Translations under genes and position numbers: made by a program | DNA from: Isoetes taiwanensis | Taxonomy: Eukaryota; Streptophyta; Lycopodiopsida; Isoetales; Isoetaceae | Reading direction: 5' to 3' | Length of the DNA: 64,000 bases | NCBI GenBank assembly: GCA_021234155.1 | Contig: JAJEKV010000038.1 | Location: 9,408,478-9,472,477 of the forward strand | The notes under the pieces: generated by a model | What the model saw: only the letters and a program-made list of their open reading frames with translations | The model's database searches: none | What the model was told of the DNA's origin: nothing | In this document: in pieces, positions 10,092 through 21,548 of the stretch | Numbering within the stretch: position 1 is the stretch's first letter | How the letters are laid out: each line of letters starts with the position of its first letter

Positions 10092-12000
10092 GCATGTCGA
10101 CAACTTATTGTACATTACATATGAAGGAAAATAGTGAACTTGTTGTACAAGATTCATGACTAAGATAGTGAACTGATTAAAATAGTGATTGTTGCACATT
10201 CTGTTGTTGAATGGACCCGACACGAACACAACCATAAATAAATAACAGTAGAAATGAACATAAACAATGAACAACAATGAACCGCAACAGTGACAGTAAA
10301 AACAGGATCATTCCATTACACAAAAATAATGTTCAGGCAAAAATGAGCCCTCAGGCTGCACAAAATATGCCCGAAGGGCCGTTTCACAACATGAAGGAAG
10401 AGGAGGGGAGGATCGTCCAGGGGGGGCCTTTCTGTACAAAGGGGGCAGCAGCAAAATTAACCAACGGGGCTTTGGAATAGCACATGGTCGCCTTCAGTGA
10501 TTACGATCGGCGTGGATCGAGCCGGTCTTAACGAGCCCTCTCGACTTGAGAGACTATTTCAGGCGATACCTCGGCCCGCGGAAGAATCGACGGCGGTTGT
10601 GATCTCTGCCGGGGTCACCAAACAGTTCCTAATCTTGAAAGAGTTAGGAGTGGTAGAGGTCGAGGAGGAGCTAACAGGGGAGGATGGCGCGCTCGGAGCA
10701 GGGCGAGCTCTCTTGGACGGATCATACCCGCCACCCCTCACTATGTCCCACCTCCCGCCGGACCCGGGATAACTGGTTCGTCGTGCATGATCCATGGCGC
10801 CTAAACCCTGCAACACAACGACAAAGCACAAGATCAATGGAAGATAAGAAACAAAAACATATCAAACGCTGAGAACATACCTCGGACGCTTCAGAAACCC
10901 GGATGCTCGAAAGGAATGGAGTATCTTACCGCTTTGCTTTCGATCGCTCAATTTAAGGGCTTAATCAGAATGATGGGTCGAGATTTGAAAAATCCGCCTT
11001 TACAGAATTAATTGGCATCCGGACATGGCAGAGAATGTTCGGGCCAAATTGGATCAAGAATTGGAGTTAGAGTGGAGCAATTCGCCTCAAATTCTGGCGG
11101 AAGTGGGCCAAAAGACCAACGGTTACCGTTGGCAGTACCTCGATAGCCGGTACCATACGTATTGGTATCTGGCGACCTAGGCCTCATATACGGCACCTAG
11201 GCCCGCCACTAATAATGGGATGTGGCCTCCAAAGTGGGAGCGGGCTTGGCGTGCAGATCCACGCAATTGCGCGATAGGTGGCAACATATGCGCGATAGGT
11301 AGAACCTCCCGCGCGCTAGCACGCAATAAAGGCCGCTAAAGAGGGCCTCGGGTACCGCGAAGTGTGGTTTGGGGACAGGCGAGGGTGGACGTTTGACCCC
11401 CCCTTCTTGATGCCACTATAACTTTCAATGGAGATTGAATTTCAAAAATTGTCTTCGGGGAAGTTGTTGAGGACAACATTAGGTATCCCAATAAATTGAC
11501 AGATCGAAATTTGGGTGAAATCCGGATGTTTAAGGACAATTTGCCCCTTAAGTGCGCGGAACATGGCGACCATACCCTACAGTACACAAAAGTACAGTAC
11601 ATCTCATTGCATCGCAGTAAACATGGAGAGCAACAGTTTTCAACAGAATAAAACATGGATCATCTAATTTCAGTTGCTTGGTATTTCTATATTAGATAAG
11701 CATTTGGCCGAGCCTCGTTGTTCTTGGACCCAAATCAGAGGCTTTTGAACAGTTCTCGTCTGTATCATATGGCAAGCTATGTACCATTATAATTCACTTG
11801 ATGTGTACTAAGCACAAAATGGCTTCTTTACGTGGGCTATGGCTAATTTGAACTGAACATTTTTAAGAAGTGCAGTTAGTTTACTAATAAAGTTGCTTTA
11901 CGGAATGAGCAGGAGAAGCATGACAATAATTTTTCTCCGTTAAGGATGTGCTTATTTGTTTTAGTTATTATTTGTATTTACAATTGATAGGGGCCATTAA
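10092..12000. other. GC-rich tail of the island, then AT-rich DNA; no gene supported
   Basis: 10480-11350 stays GC-rich with short overlapping open frames on both strands (for example 10497-10772 plus and 10559-10837 minus). Neither shows a family motif, and overlap in both strands suggests composition rather than coding. After about 11.6 kb the DNA is AT-rich and leads into the intron before the STE24 exon. Confidence 0.4.
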
Positions 12001-12006
12001 TTGCAG

Positions 12007-12541
12007 GCTTGATATCAGAGACAACACCGAGCACATAAACTACCGACGCTTCCTCCTGCTCTTGTTGGTGTTGTGAGCCAAGAGCGGTTTGAGAAAGCCA
12101 GGGCATACAACATTGAGAAAAGGTACGTGCTTTGTATCACTAACACTTATATTACTTAGGCGCATTAAGATGCCAATTTGTTTCACGGCATCTCTGCCAT
12201 ACATCTTGTTTATTACTGTCCGAACTCACATATTTTCTATGGTGTAAGTAATCAAAATGCTGTTTCTGATTGTTACTTAGATGATCTTATTTTTATATTG
12301 GATCCAACCATTCCTTTGTTTATCTGTTCAAAAATCCATCTGCACGCTTAATTGGAATAGGCTTACACTTTTTCAAATTTGGCCATTGAATGTAAGGTAA
12401 AATGTTTAGCTCTACAAAGGCATTTGGCATGATATCTAATCCATTCATCTATGTTTTTTTCTGCAGCCAATTTCATTTTATCCATTCAGCAATCAACATC
12501 ATTCAAGAGTCTTCTATACTGCTATTTAAGGTTCTTCCATG
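12007..12541 (+). pseudogene. STE24: CAAX prenyl protease 1 (STE24/FACE1) gene fragment, two exons
   Basis: STE24 is an ER-membrane zinc metalloprotease that trims the last three residues of prenylated CAAX proteins. Exon A, 12007-12122, follows TTGCAG and reads LDIR, then after a 2-bp insertion QHRAHKLPTLP, LVGVVSQERFEKARAYNIEK. Exon B, 12467-12541, follows CTGCAG and continues SQFHFIHSAINIIQESSILL, FKVLPW, ending at a GTGAG donor. The split codons AG|C and TG|G join in frame, and the order matches the N-terminal region of the family (LDxRQH..LP..GVVSQEKFEKARAY..K..FHF....LPW). The HExxH zinc motif and later exons are missing. The exons lie antisense to the enclosing Helitron, consistent with gene capture. 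Only one frameshift is visible, so capture or decay is relatively recent. Confidence 0.85.
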
Positions 12542-14372
12542 GTGAGAATACATAGAAATAGTCTTTTGAAGTATTTCATCACATGATTTAGCTTCCTTAA
12601 TACAAATATACATGAGTGGAATAGCTACCTGTCATGTAACAACAAATTTTTTTGGAAATCACTCTAATTGAAATGGTGTCTTCTGACTGCCCTTGAGATC
12701 ATAAAAGCAAAAGAGTAACTTTGGAATCATGTCGACATTAGGTTCTAAGACATTTCCTGATTCCATAATCAATAAAATCCAGACATTCATCAAAAGGCTG
12801 TCTCCCTTCAGACTCTAAGGGTTTTCATAAAGAGTCCAACATGGTAGTACCATCTGAAAAAGAAGCCCAGGGTCAATCACATAGAGTACATGCCGCTTGG
12901 CACATAATGCAGTTCTCTTAGCTATAAAATATTCAATCTACCCTAGTTGCAAAAGATGAAGAGGCTTTGAATTTAAGATGAAAAGGTTCTAAATTCATTA
13001 GAATATGGCAGGTTGCATGTTTAAAACATCTTACCCTGTAACACACAGGGTGATTTTATAAGCTAAATACGCCAACGACAGAAAATGGATAGAAAAGAGG
13101 TGCAAGTCCTCCGAGGATGCAAGAAGATGCAGGCTTTTGCTGCACTGTTTCATATGAGCTAATTGTCAAACCTTGCAAAGCGTTCAATGAAAGTAGCCAT
13201 TTCAGATAGTTTCCATAAAACAAATGAACATGGCTAACTTACTGGTAGAGATTGGAGACATGGAGAGGAAAAACGACCCTTCACGTGGCTTTCAAAATAG
13301 CCTGCCATTATAATTTCTGAACCTACATTAAAGGATTGAACAAACAAAGCCAAGTGCTTATTACAATACCACAATTGCTCAATTCATTCTTGAGCCAAAC
13401 AACGAATTTTTATATCAAAATAGAAGCTCTAACATCAAAAGCATGAGACATGACATCAAAGCGAGTTCCTACATAGTGCCATGCCTGCCAGACATTCTTA
13501 ACACTAGTGTTGTCCCTTGATGAACCCAAATGGGTTCATTCGTACACTTTTTTTGAAATTCTATTATAGCTCCGAAATAAAGAATTTGTCTACATACTCA
13601 CAATATGTTGTCCTCTATGAGTGTATATATAAGGAAAAATTTATGAAAAATATAGAAAGCTTCTATTACCAGCCATAATGTGGAGCCAAATGCAAAGGGG
13701 TCAAGTTTATTCTCAAAGTCTTTAACATTTCTCACATTATTTTGTAAATATGATTTTTCCTAGGAATTCTAATTCTTCCATCTTGTAATTCATGATACGA
13801 GAAATCTATCACAAGAAGAATATGTAGCATAATAACAGGGGGTTACTTTTAGATTTTTATACGTTTTTTCATATGGTTTTTCTATGATTTCGTTGTTGTA
13901 TTCGTTGAGGTGTACTAAATAGTATTTCTAGAGTGCACCCTTTATGGGTCGTTGATTTTCGTTGGTTGGAAAAATCCGAGGGTTGTTGTCTTTCTCTGCA
14001 TGTGTTTGTGCATGAACACTGTGCAAGTGTGTGCATGTGCATGTGCACATGCATGTGCATGTGTGTGCATGTGCACATGCATGTGCATGTGTGTGCATGT
14101 GCATGTTCATATGCATGTGCATGTGTATTGTGCATGTGCAAGTGCAAGTGCATGTGCATGTGTGCATGTGTGTGCATGTGTACTTGCCCTCTTGGATTCT
14201 TATTGCCGGAGTGGATTTTACTACCACTCTAGATGGATTTTTTGCTCACTTACAAAGGTATTTGTTTTTAATGTTTCTTCAGTTAGCATAATGTTTTTTA
14301 CAAGGTATTGGTTTCTGATTCTACAATGTAGTCTTTGCAAAACCCCTTTTGTTTCCTTCCTATGATTTGCTG
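12542..14372. other. Intron-like AT-rich DNA after the STE24 exons
   Basis: No further STE24 exon (FW..SG, HELGHW) was recognised. One copy of the dispersed AATATGTAGCATAATAACAG motif lies at 13819-13844. The DNA could be the captured intron 3 of STE24 or unrelated insertion sequence. Confidence 0.4.
14026..14184 (+). repeat. TGCATG-rich minisatellite
   Basis: About 160 bp of alternating TGCATG, TGTGTG and CACATG. It is self-complementary (GCATGC/GTGCAC) and so yields Cys/Met/Val/His open frames on both strands; these are not genes. Such alternating purine-pyrimidine DNA can form hairpins and Z-DNA (established property). Confidence 0.9.
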
Positions 14373-14460
14373 CAGATTCAAGTTTAGGCCCTCTCGCTTG
14401 CTTTCAACTCTTGGATATTTTGGCTTCCGGATTGTTCATAGCAGCCAGCCTTTAGCTTCA
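14373..14460 (+). pseudogene. Possible captured exon, tentatively a later STE24 exon
   Basis: After GCTGCAG the sequence reads FKFRPSRLLSTLGYFGF, then SSQPLA. Hydrophobic FGF followed by SQP resembles the SFGF..QPVLIGL segment late in STE24, and the exon would sit in the correct order and strand after the two clear exons. The match is weak and an unrelated gene or chance is possible. Confidence 0.25.
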
Positions 14461-14704
14461 ATCAACAAACGGATTTTTTGCACACAACAAAGCGGATTAT
14501 TCCACGCCCTTTTCCATGTCACACGGTCGACGGTCACCAAACAATTGGCCACAAGAATACATTTATATTGTAGGTTTGGAACTTTAATCGAACTGTAAGG
14601 TGAATCATGCATTACCTTTAAGCTAGAGATGGAGCATCCAAAATCATATGGATTAATAAACAATGGTGTCATTGTGAAAGAGAAATAGTTGTAGCGGAAG
14701 TAAC

Positions 14705-14730
14705 AATATGTAGCATAATAACAGAGGGTT
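14705..14730 (+). repeat. Dispersed 26-bp motif (copy 2 of 3)
   Basis: AATATGTAGCATAATAACAG plus GGGTT, matching 13819-13844 and 50543-50568 with one or two differences. Function unknown; it may be the conserved part of a longer decayed repeat. Confidence 0.6.
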
Positions 14731-14869
14731 TTCTTTGTGTTGTAAACTTTATGACTTTCAGAATAATGGGATCAATCTGCTCTATCTTTATGGTAACTTT
14801 TACTTATGTTCTATTTGTTTTATTGTGATCAAATTCAAGAGCTACAGGTGATGAAAGCCTCAAATGAAT

Positions 14870-15279
14870 TCTAGTTTTTTTCTGGTTTGAATTCTAAAAT
14901 TTTTGTCACACTGGGGGGCGTCCTAAAGGCTCCAAAAGGGGCCAAAATTTTTTTTTGCAACACTAACCATTAACATCCAACATATAAAAATTAAATCCCC
15001 CAACACATAACAACCATTGACATTAACAACCAACACATAACTACCATTGACATTAATTAACATAATCATTGGGTCCAACACATTTAAATTAAAATCCCCC
15101 TTAAACCCCCTTTGGTTTGGGTGCATATTCACACGGGGGGTGACGTAGGGCAGCGAGAGCCCTCATAATTGTATTTTGCACGTACGAAATCAACACCATA
15201 TAGTATTCCGCTTGAAATCTTATAGTATTTTGCGAATCTTATTATACAGTATAGCAAATTTTGTACTTGCATACCCCAC
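14870..15279. other. Unassigned; short AAC-rich tandem motifs
   Basis: 14960-15080 contains repeats of AACCATTGACATTAA and CCAACACATAAC in a loose tandem arrangement. There is no coding or RNA feature. Confidence 0.45.
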
Positions 15280-15965
15280 AAACGAGGAACTTTTTAGAAA
15301 ATTCTATGGTAGAATTTTCGAGAAATAATTCCTTAAAGTTTGAAGTTCAGAAGTCCTTTGTGGACCCAGTTAGGTCCCTCGAGGGTCAAAATTTTGAAAA
15401 TTCATAGTACTACTCCACTTTTTGAAAAAATGAAATCCGTTTAGCAAGAGGTGTAGTACTTAGTATCTACTTCCATTGAAAAATAATAGTACCTTCACAT
15501 CCTTATTCTATTTCAAATATCATGGATATGAAATGGTTCCTAGACGTCTGTTTTTCAGAAATTCCATAGGGACCCGACTGGGTCTCTCAAGGATTGAAAT
15601 TATGACTTGCTCATTGATATATCAAATTTTTATGAAATCACATGAAATTTGAAAAATGAGTAGCATTTGTAGGCTACGTTCATAGAAAATTAATGTTATC
15701 TTGAAATTTGTATTCCATGTTGAGTGTCATGAGATTATATCATATCATCGAAACCATTGAATTGAGTGTATTTCAAGGTGCGATTTGTGCCAAACTTGTG
15801 AAGAATTCTATTTTGCCATTGAATATGGTGGTATAACTTCGAGTTAATCTTGCAATTCAGGTGTTCATATTTAAAATCTCATAAGTATCATGAAGAACTA
15901 GTCCCTAATATGGAGAAGGAATTGAGGGACCCATACGGGTTGATGAACCCAAACAGGTCCCTGAG
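15280..15965 (+). repeat. Diverged satellite with GGGACCC..GGGTCCC core, about 213-bp period
   Basis: Aligned units show a FIFTY-to-SIXTY-percent-looking match by eye: TTCAGAAG/TTCAGAAATTCC, then GGACCCAGTTAGGTCCCTC (about 15360) or GGGACCCGACTGGGTCTCTC (about 15568), then ATTTTGAAA, GTAG and TACTTCCATTGAAAA/ACGTTCATAGAAAA, AATA and TTATTCTATTT/TGTATTCCATGTT. A third core occurs at 15927-15960 (GGGACCCATACGGGTTGATG and a GGTCCCTGAG arm). A related GAACCCAAATGGGTTC palindrome lies at 13519-13536. Old tandem satellite or duplicated transposon segment. Confidence 0.5.
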
Positions 15966-16041
15966 ACAACTCTAGTGTTAACAATTTCCTCTATCACTCT
16001 TGCTATAAAAACACATTGAATAGAAAGAATGGTAAGATTAC

Positions 16042-16316
16042 CTGTAACGAATGAATCCATGCACGTTTTTCTGTAGTAACAAATTGGCAATATGCCAGTC
16101 AATACCAAATTCGTTTATTTAGTACCAAGTCTGGAAGATGATATCCATTGGTAAAATATAAGCTGGAATCTAGAATAGCACAAAAGGATTTAATAAAGAG
16201 AAGGAACAATTTCTTCTGCCCATGTTTTACCTCAAATCGAAAGCAGAATTGCATAGTAATGGAACGTATGTAGCATCTCTTTGCAGAAGGTCTGAAGGAA
16301 ACCAAATCGCCGCCAT
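16042..16316 (-). pseudogene. Putative captured 5' exons of an unrecognised gene
   Basis: On the minus strand an ATG at 16316 starts MAAIWFPSDLLQRDATYVPL then LCNSAFDLR and ends at a GTAAAA donor (exon base 16231). A 29-bp micro-exon, 16070-16042, with a CTACAG acceptor and GTAATC donor would continue KTCMDSFVT in frame. Upstream sequence looks like a leader. It lies just inside the 5' end of the large Helitron and runs in its direction, as captured promoter-proximal exons often do. I do not recognise the protein. Confidence 0.35.
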
Positions 16317-16765
16317 CTCCAACTTCGTATGCATGCCTGGGCTATGAAGCCTACTTCAAATGGCAGACCTATGACGACATCCAAACATTCTCGCAACAAA
16401 CCCTAACTCACAACTTGGAGCTCTGAATCCATCAAGCCACCTGCGTGCCAAGATCACGACTGCAAGCTATCATAAGAATGCCAAAACGAAACATACCAGT
16501 TACGGCCAAGAGGGAGACGGAAGCATAAAGAATGGATTTTTAACAAAATCTAAGATGCCGAGCTCTTGAGAAATTGTGGCATGCACGCCACGATGCAGCC
16601 CGAAAGGGAAAGAAATTCGACCTCAGATCGGATAAACCAAGCAAAAAAAAAAATGTCAAAATCATCGTAGGAAAAGAAAACATCCGATTTTTGGCAAATC
16701 GGAATTATTATCAGGCCGCCAAAACCCTTCAAATCTTAGAAAATCAAATTCCAAAAAAATTTTGG

Positions 16766-16797
16766 AACCCCGGAAAAACCAAATTTAAACAATAGGA
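16766..16797 (-). repeat. Helitron 5' terminus (minus strand)
   Basis: Read on the minus strand from 16797: TCCTATTGTTTAAATT, one change, GGTTTTTCC. This matches the 5' end at 19870-19901. The flanking host base is T at 16798 on the plus strand (A on the element strand), as expected. Confidence 0.8.
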
Positions 16798-18578
16798 TAG
16801 GATATTTATGTGCTTCTGTTAACCAGGATAATACTTTCCAAGCCTATAGAATGAAGGATAGACCCTGCTTGCAATATCATTAGGCAATATTGAAACATTG
16901 AAGCATGATTTGTTAAAATCACAGGCATTTATCACTTTGTTGCACTTAGATAACAACAATAATGCATACCCCTAAACATTAAATTTAGAACATCAAACAT
17001 CCAAAGACACTAATTCTTAATTGGTTTGAATGGTAGACTGTCTTCAATACAAATTTAAATAAATTTTAGTAACCCAGATTGACTTAAAAGGATTGAATAA
17101 ACTTTAAAGGAATGTTGATTGAACATTAGGTACACCTATAAGCATCTAAAGTAAACCTCAAGGCAATCTAAAGAAATGGAATGGAATCTTGATGGAATGT
17201 AAGGGAATGCACAGATTGAGTTTCATCTTTCTCTTCCTCTACGTCAACAATAATTTTCACCATAATTGGTGTGCACTGACTTTAAAGTTACATCTTCCTC
17301 TTGCTCTACATCAACGATAATTTCCACCATAATTGGTGTGCATTGAGTCAAAAGCTGCATATCGAATCCCTAGAAAATCTTTTAAATTAGATGTAAGAAT
17401 GCATTAAATATGGAATCTTTATGGAATATCAAGAAAACTTATGGAATCTTTAGGGAAATCTTGAGTAAATTCCATAGAATCTTCAAAGAAGCTCAAGGAA
17501 TCTTGCAAGATCTGCCTATATCTCTTGGAATGTAAATCACTTTTGAGGTAATTTAATAGAATGTCATAGGGAATCTTCATACAACCAGAAGAAATCTTGA
17601 AAGAATTTTGAAGATGAACATTAATGCATGACTCAATGGGATTGAGCCAGGCATTGTGTTTTCTACTCAAACATCAAGTTTCTTTTAACATGGGTTGATT
17701 TCACATTGGATCTCTTTCACACCGTTTTGACACAAAGGAATATTTGCGATGAAATGTTTACAATTTCATCGTCGTCTACAAATAAATTGTATTAACTAAT
17801 CTATATACGTTTACAACTTCATCATTGTTTGCAGTAAAATTGTATTACGCCCGACAACAATAGGCTCAAGTCCAAGTCAATAGATTGATTTCTAACTTCC
17901 CAGACAAGCAGCTGAAAAGAAGATGATATAAGTATTGGTAAGCCAGTTTTAAAAAACAAAAAATATGCACACATAACCGCAGGATAACCCTTCACGTAGC
18001 ACCTTGTACGTTTAGATAGGAGGAAAGTAATGTTTTAGGACTTAGTGTAAAGAGGGCCCTATTTAGGTCGTCGTTTGTTGGAGTGAAGCCTTCATATACC
18101 AAGCATCGTAAGTATTGGCCACTCTCATATTAGAATTATGGGTATATTCATGGCAGATTTTAATAACTATGTATTCTGTGTATTGTGAGACAGCCATGAT
18201 ACATTTCTTTTCCCTATTTTTTTGTTTTTTAATTTGGTTTGGACTCACACAAGCAATACATAAACATTCAGCTGTGACATGCATGAGGTGCACAACAGCT
18301 CTAAACATTAATTCACACCAACAATTCCAACACAACTTCCTATTGCATGAACACACCTGCGCAACAGCTCCAAACCTTACTTCACACAAACAATTCTCAC
18401 CCAACTTCCTCTGACATGAACAGACCTGCGCCTTGAAGGAACATGTATCACAGTGCATGCAATGCTTTTATTGCTAATATAAATGAACCACAAACCATTA
18501 GGAATCGGTCATTACGGCCATAACACAGCCATGCAGCACTTGATCTGCCATTGAAGAACCTGTCAGCTGAGACATACG
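16798..18578. other. Unassigned AT-rich DNA with a short tandem duplication
   Basis: 17227-17280 and 17289-17345 are two copies of a CTTCCTCT-ACATCAACAATAATTT-CACCATAATTGGTGTGCA segment. No gene was recognised. Open frames at 18063-18458 and 17419-17670 on the minus strand have no family features. Confidence 0.5.
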
Positions 18579-20581
18579 GGAATTCCCCTCCCATGGCGAC
18601 TACATCACCATGGCAAGGCCTCCGTCATACTCGGACCACTTGGGATGACCAAGTGTCCGGGCGAGGAACATGTGTCATTCGTCCCAAGTCCTCTATGGGA
18701 AATCCTATACAGTGGAAGCATACATACACGTTAGCATACAATCATCATGCAAATAATATACCACCACGAAGGGTGGCCCATCCACCATCATCACGGAAAA
18801 GATAATACATCCATAATAACATGAAATAACACTATAATAAGGCACTACCCCGGGCTCAGACTCCAAGGGGTCAACTGACGGCCAAGGCCTCAAGATATCA
18901 ACAGACGGAAGTATAACATGGCGTTGGATGGCATAAGACAATGGCTAGGGTTACCCACTCCATCCGCCCCTCTTGTGCACACTTTGCAGATAGGCTGAAT
19001 CATGCTATGACGTGCTTGTAGCCCTCCGAAGATGCAATCCCAAGGAATCACCCTTCGGGACTATTCCGGGTTACATCTCCCCGGTCCGATGAGGCAGGTT
19101 ATAGAGAGGCGTCTCCTCCCCGAGTATGACGGATCCCTGGGTGTGTAGAGGACACGTGCCCCCTCAGTGACCCCCGCATCCGTACCGACTTACTCCCCTA
19201 AATCTAAAGATCAGCTCACCAACCCGTTCGAGCCCAGGACGGCCATCTATAACTCACGCCCTCCGGCCCAGAGAGTGTCAGAGCCATACCCGGACCACAC
19301 ACAGTGACCGGCTATAAGCCTAGCACACTATAGGAGTTCTGTAGCCGCGATAGGCAAGACCCCATCCCCGATTCACCCTCATACTCGTTATCTGGTGCTG
19401 AACCACATCTATTGGGTATTAAGGGATCTAGCTAGAGACATCTCTAATACTAAAACGTTTTTAGGTCTCTACCTTTTCCTTAATTCCCAATACACGGAAG
19501 AAGCAGAAAGAACTAATGTAAATACCATTCAAGTGTTCAGAACAACTTACAAAAGAGAATTTAATCATTCCATCTACTCAACGAAGTGCCAGCGAGAAAA
19601 AAGCCATCTATTGACTAATCAGTGTCTTGGCTAGAGCCATGGTCACGGTAGGCATCCATAGTTCGAGGCTGGGAATCAAGTGTTGGCAAAAACAAGTGTA
19701 AGCTGCTGGCTGCTGCTCCCCTTCACTCCAAATTCGAATTTGGGGTGAACTGGAGGTTAGGACCCCTATTCCTTGCCCCAGAATGGTAAGTCCCTCCTAG
19801 CGAATCGATTTTGACCAGGTGGCACCCTCTCATTGGTCACAATTAGTTAATTAGACCATAATGGCTTAATCCTATTGTTTAAATTCGGTTTTTCCGAGGT
19901 CCCGAAAAGTTTTTGGATTTTTGAGTTGGTTTATTTGTCTAAGGTTTGGGTTTATTTTGTCTGCCGGCAAAGTTTTCAGGTGAGCCAAAAATCGGGAAGA
20001 AAAAAATAGGGCCTCGACCTAAGGGGAAAAAAAAAGTATAGAGGAGGGCTCGATGGAGGCGAGAAAAACCCAAACGAGGCTTCTTCATGGGATTCAGCCA
20101 AGAGCAGATGGAAATCCGACTCATAGGAATAGCTGTGCCTTGCTTTCAGACCTACGCTCCAGCTTCGCGGAAACTATAAAGGTATCATAGTTTTAAACTG
20201 GCTTCTATCTATCTTCACGAATGGGATATTTCCTGCTAGAATAACCTCAACGCTATGGAAGTTTAGCTGGTAGCAATTTCGTTGCACAAACATGCACTCT
20301 TCATTAAGTTCTTAGACTATTTCTGGAAGCTTAGTTCCGTTTCTTATTTAAGGTACATCCATAGCTCATATAGGTGATCCGAGATCCATATAAATGCTGC
20401 AATTGCAATTATATTGCTTATTCATAAAACCTCTCATTCATCTGTTCTCTGACCTTGCTCTGACAATGAGCAGCAGCAAAGAAGTCATATCTTCTTCCTC
20501 AACTCACAACTACCTCTGCATAAGCTTTGCTACAGGTTACACGATTCAATATTCCTATTGTTCTCGTATTTCTGTGCAGCA

Positions 20582-20890
20582 GATATCATGTCAAAGAAGC
20601 TTCTTGGGTTGACTCAATCCTACAGCTTTCAAGAACACTAAAGGTGACATTGAACAAGCTCTCAAACCACAAAAATCGGTACGTCTCTATCCACCACGTC
20701 AATCTACACTATGTCTTTCATACACTTAATGAATCCCTTAGGCGCAGCTCTGTCTTCATCTTTCTTCCAATATTGACTCTATTTTACTATTCTCAATTGA
20801 AATTCACTTCATTTCTTGCAGGTTGCAGAATGGCTGCAGCACGAAACTTCTCTACACTATCCATGAGCAATCAAAACATCATAGGCTCAC
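20582..20890 (+). pseudogene. Putative captured exons inside the small Helitron
   Basis: A segment between GTGCAG (ending 20580) and a GTACGT donor near 20680 reads RYHVKEASWVDSILQLSRTL then KVTLNKLSNHKNR. A second AG acceptor at about 20822 is followed by a short frame. The clean splice borders and a helical, amphipathic peptide suggest a captured host exon, as is typical of plant Helitrons. I do not recognise the protein. Confidence 0.4.
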
Positions 20891-21480
20891 CCTATTGAGC
20901 ACGAATACTAAAGCATGCACAATGGCACTTAAAGCAATGTAGCACTTAAAACCAATGCAGTGGCATGAGAACCTCATTACAAGATATTTTGGGAAACAGG
21001 ACTTTAGTTGGACATTGTCTGCAGCACAGGTGACGCACCTTGGAAATCAATAGTTGAGGTTTGTCTTTAAAATTTGATGTTTGTTCAGATTTAGAATGCA
21101 TCCTAACAATGTTTATGCAGATCATTATGCCCAATCAAATACCAAGTACAATAGAGATGGTTGTGTTGAGAAGGGCAGGATTAGAAATGGATAATACAAA
21201 CATATGGAATCCTTGATGGGAAAATGAAATTGCATTTGGCTATTAAAGTCCTAATGTAATTTGTTCCAAACCTGCAGATACCTCACATGGTAATTGCATA
21301 GATAACAACTACATCCACATTGTGCCCATGTTGGATAAAGTACTTCATTATCGATTGTTATTATTAACTGGAGATTACTACAGTCTGTTATTATGCATCG
21401 TTGGGATCTACTTAGGACAAATTTTATGTCTGCAAATACACCGAATCCTGGATTAAGAAATTGTGACTAAGTTATAGAGT

Positions 21481-21548
21481 ATGTTCAATATTGTTTGATG
21501 TATAGACCAGCTTATATGTTCAATGTTGTTTGATGTATAGGCCAGCTT
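21481..21548 (+). repeat. Two-copy tandem repeat (34 bp)
   Basis: ATGTTCAATATTGTTTGATG-TATAGACCAGCTTA repeated with two differences, located in the 3' third of the small Helitron. Confidence 0.8.

Larger units (their letters stand above)
5633..16797 (-). mobile_element. Large Helitron (11.2 kb), minus strand, non-autonomous as seen
   Basis: The 3' end is at 5633: on the minus strand the hairpin GCCCGGCAACGCCGGGC (5644-5660 in plus coordinates) is followed by ACCATAACTAG, identical to the end of the 19870-21908 Helitron. The 5' end is at 16797, where the minus strand reads TCCTATTGTTTAAATT then TGGTTTTTCCGGGG, nearly the same as that element's start and with a shared CCAAAAATCGG further in. 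The outer host bases are A (5632) and T (16798), the AT site Helitrons use, with no target duplication. I see no Rep/helicase coding trace in either strand. Contents: tandem repeats, a pogo transposase pseudogene, STE24 exons, a satellite and a putative captured first exon. The alternative is two solo ends from separate elements, but no other family terminus was seen between them. Confidence 0.65.

Noticed and set aside
13869-14365. Overlapping Cys/Met/His/Val frames on both strands
   Set aside because: Translation of the TGCATG minisatellite.
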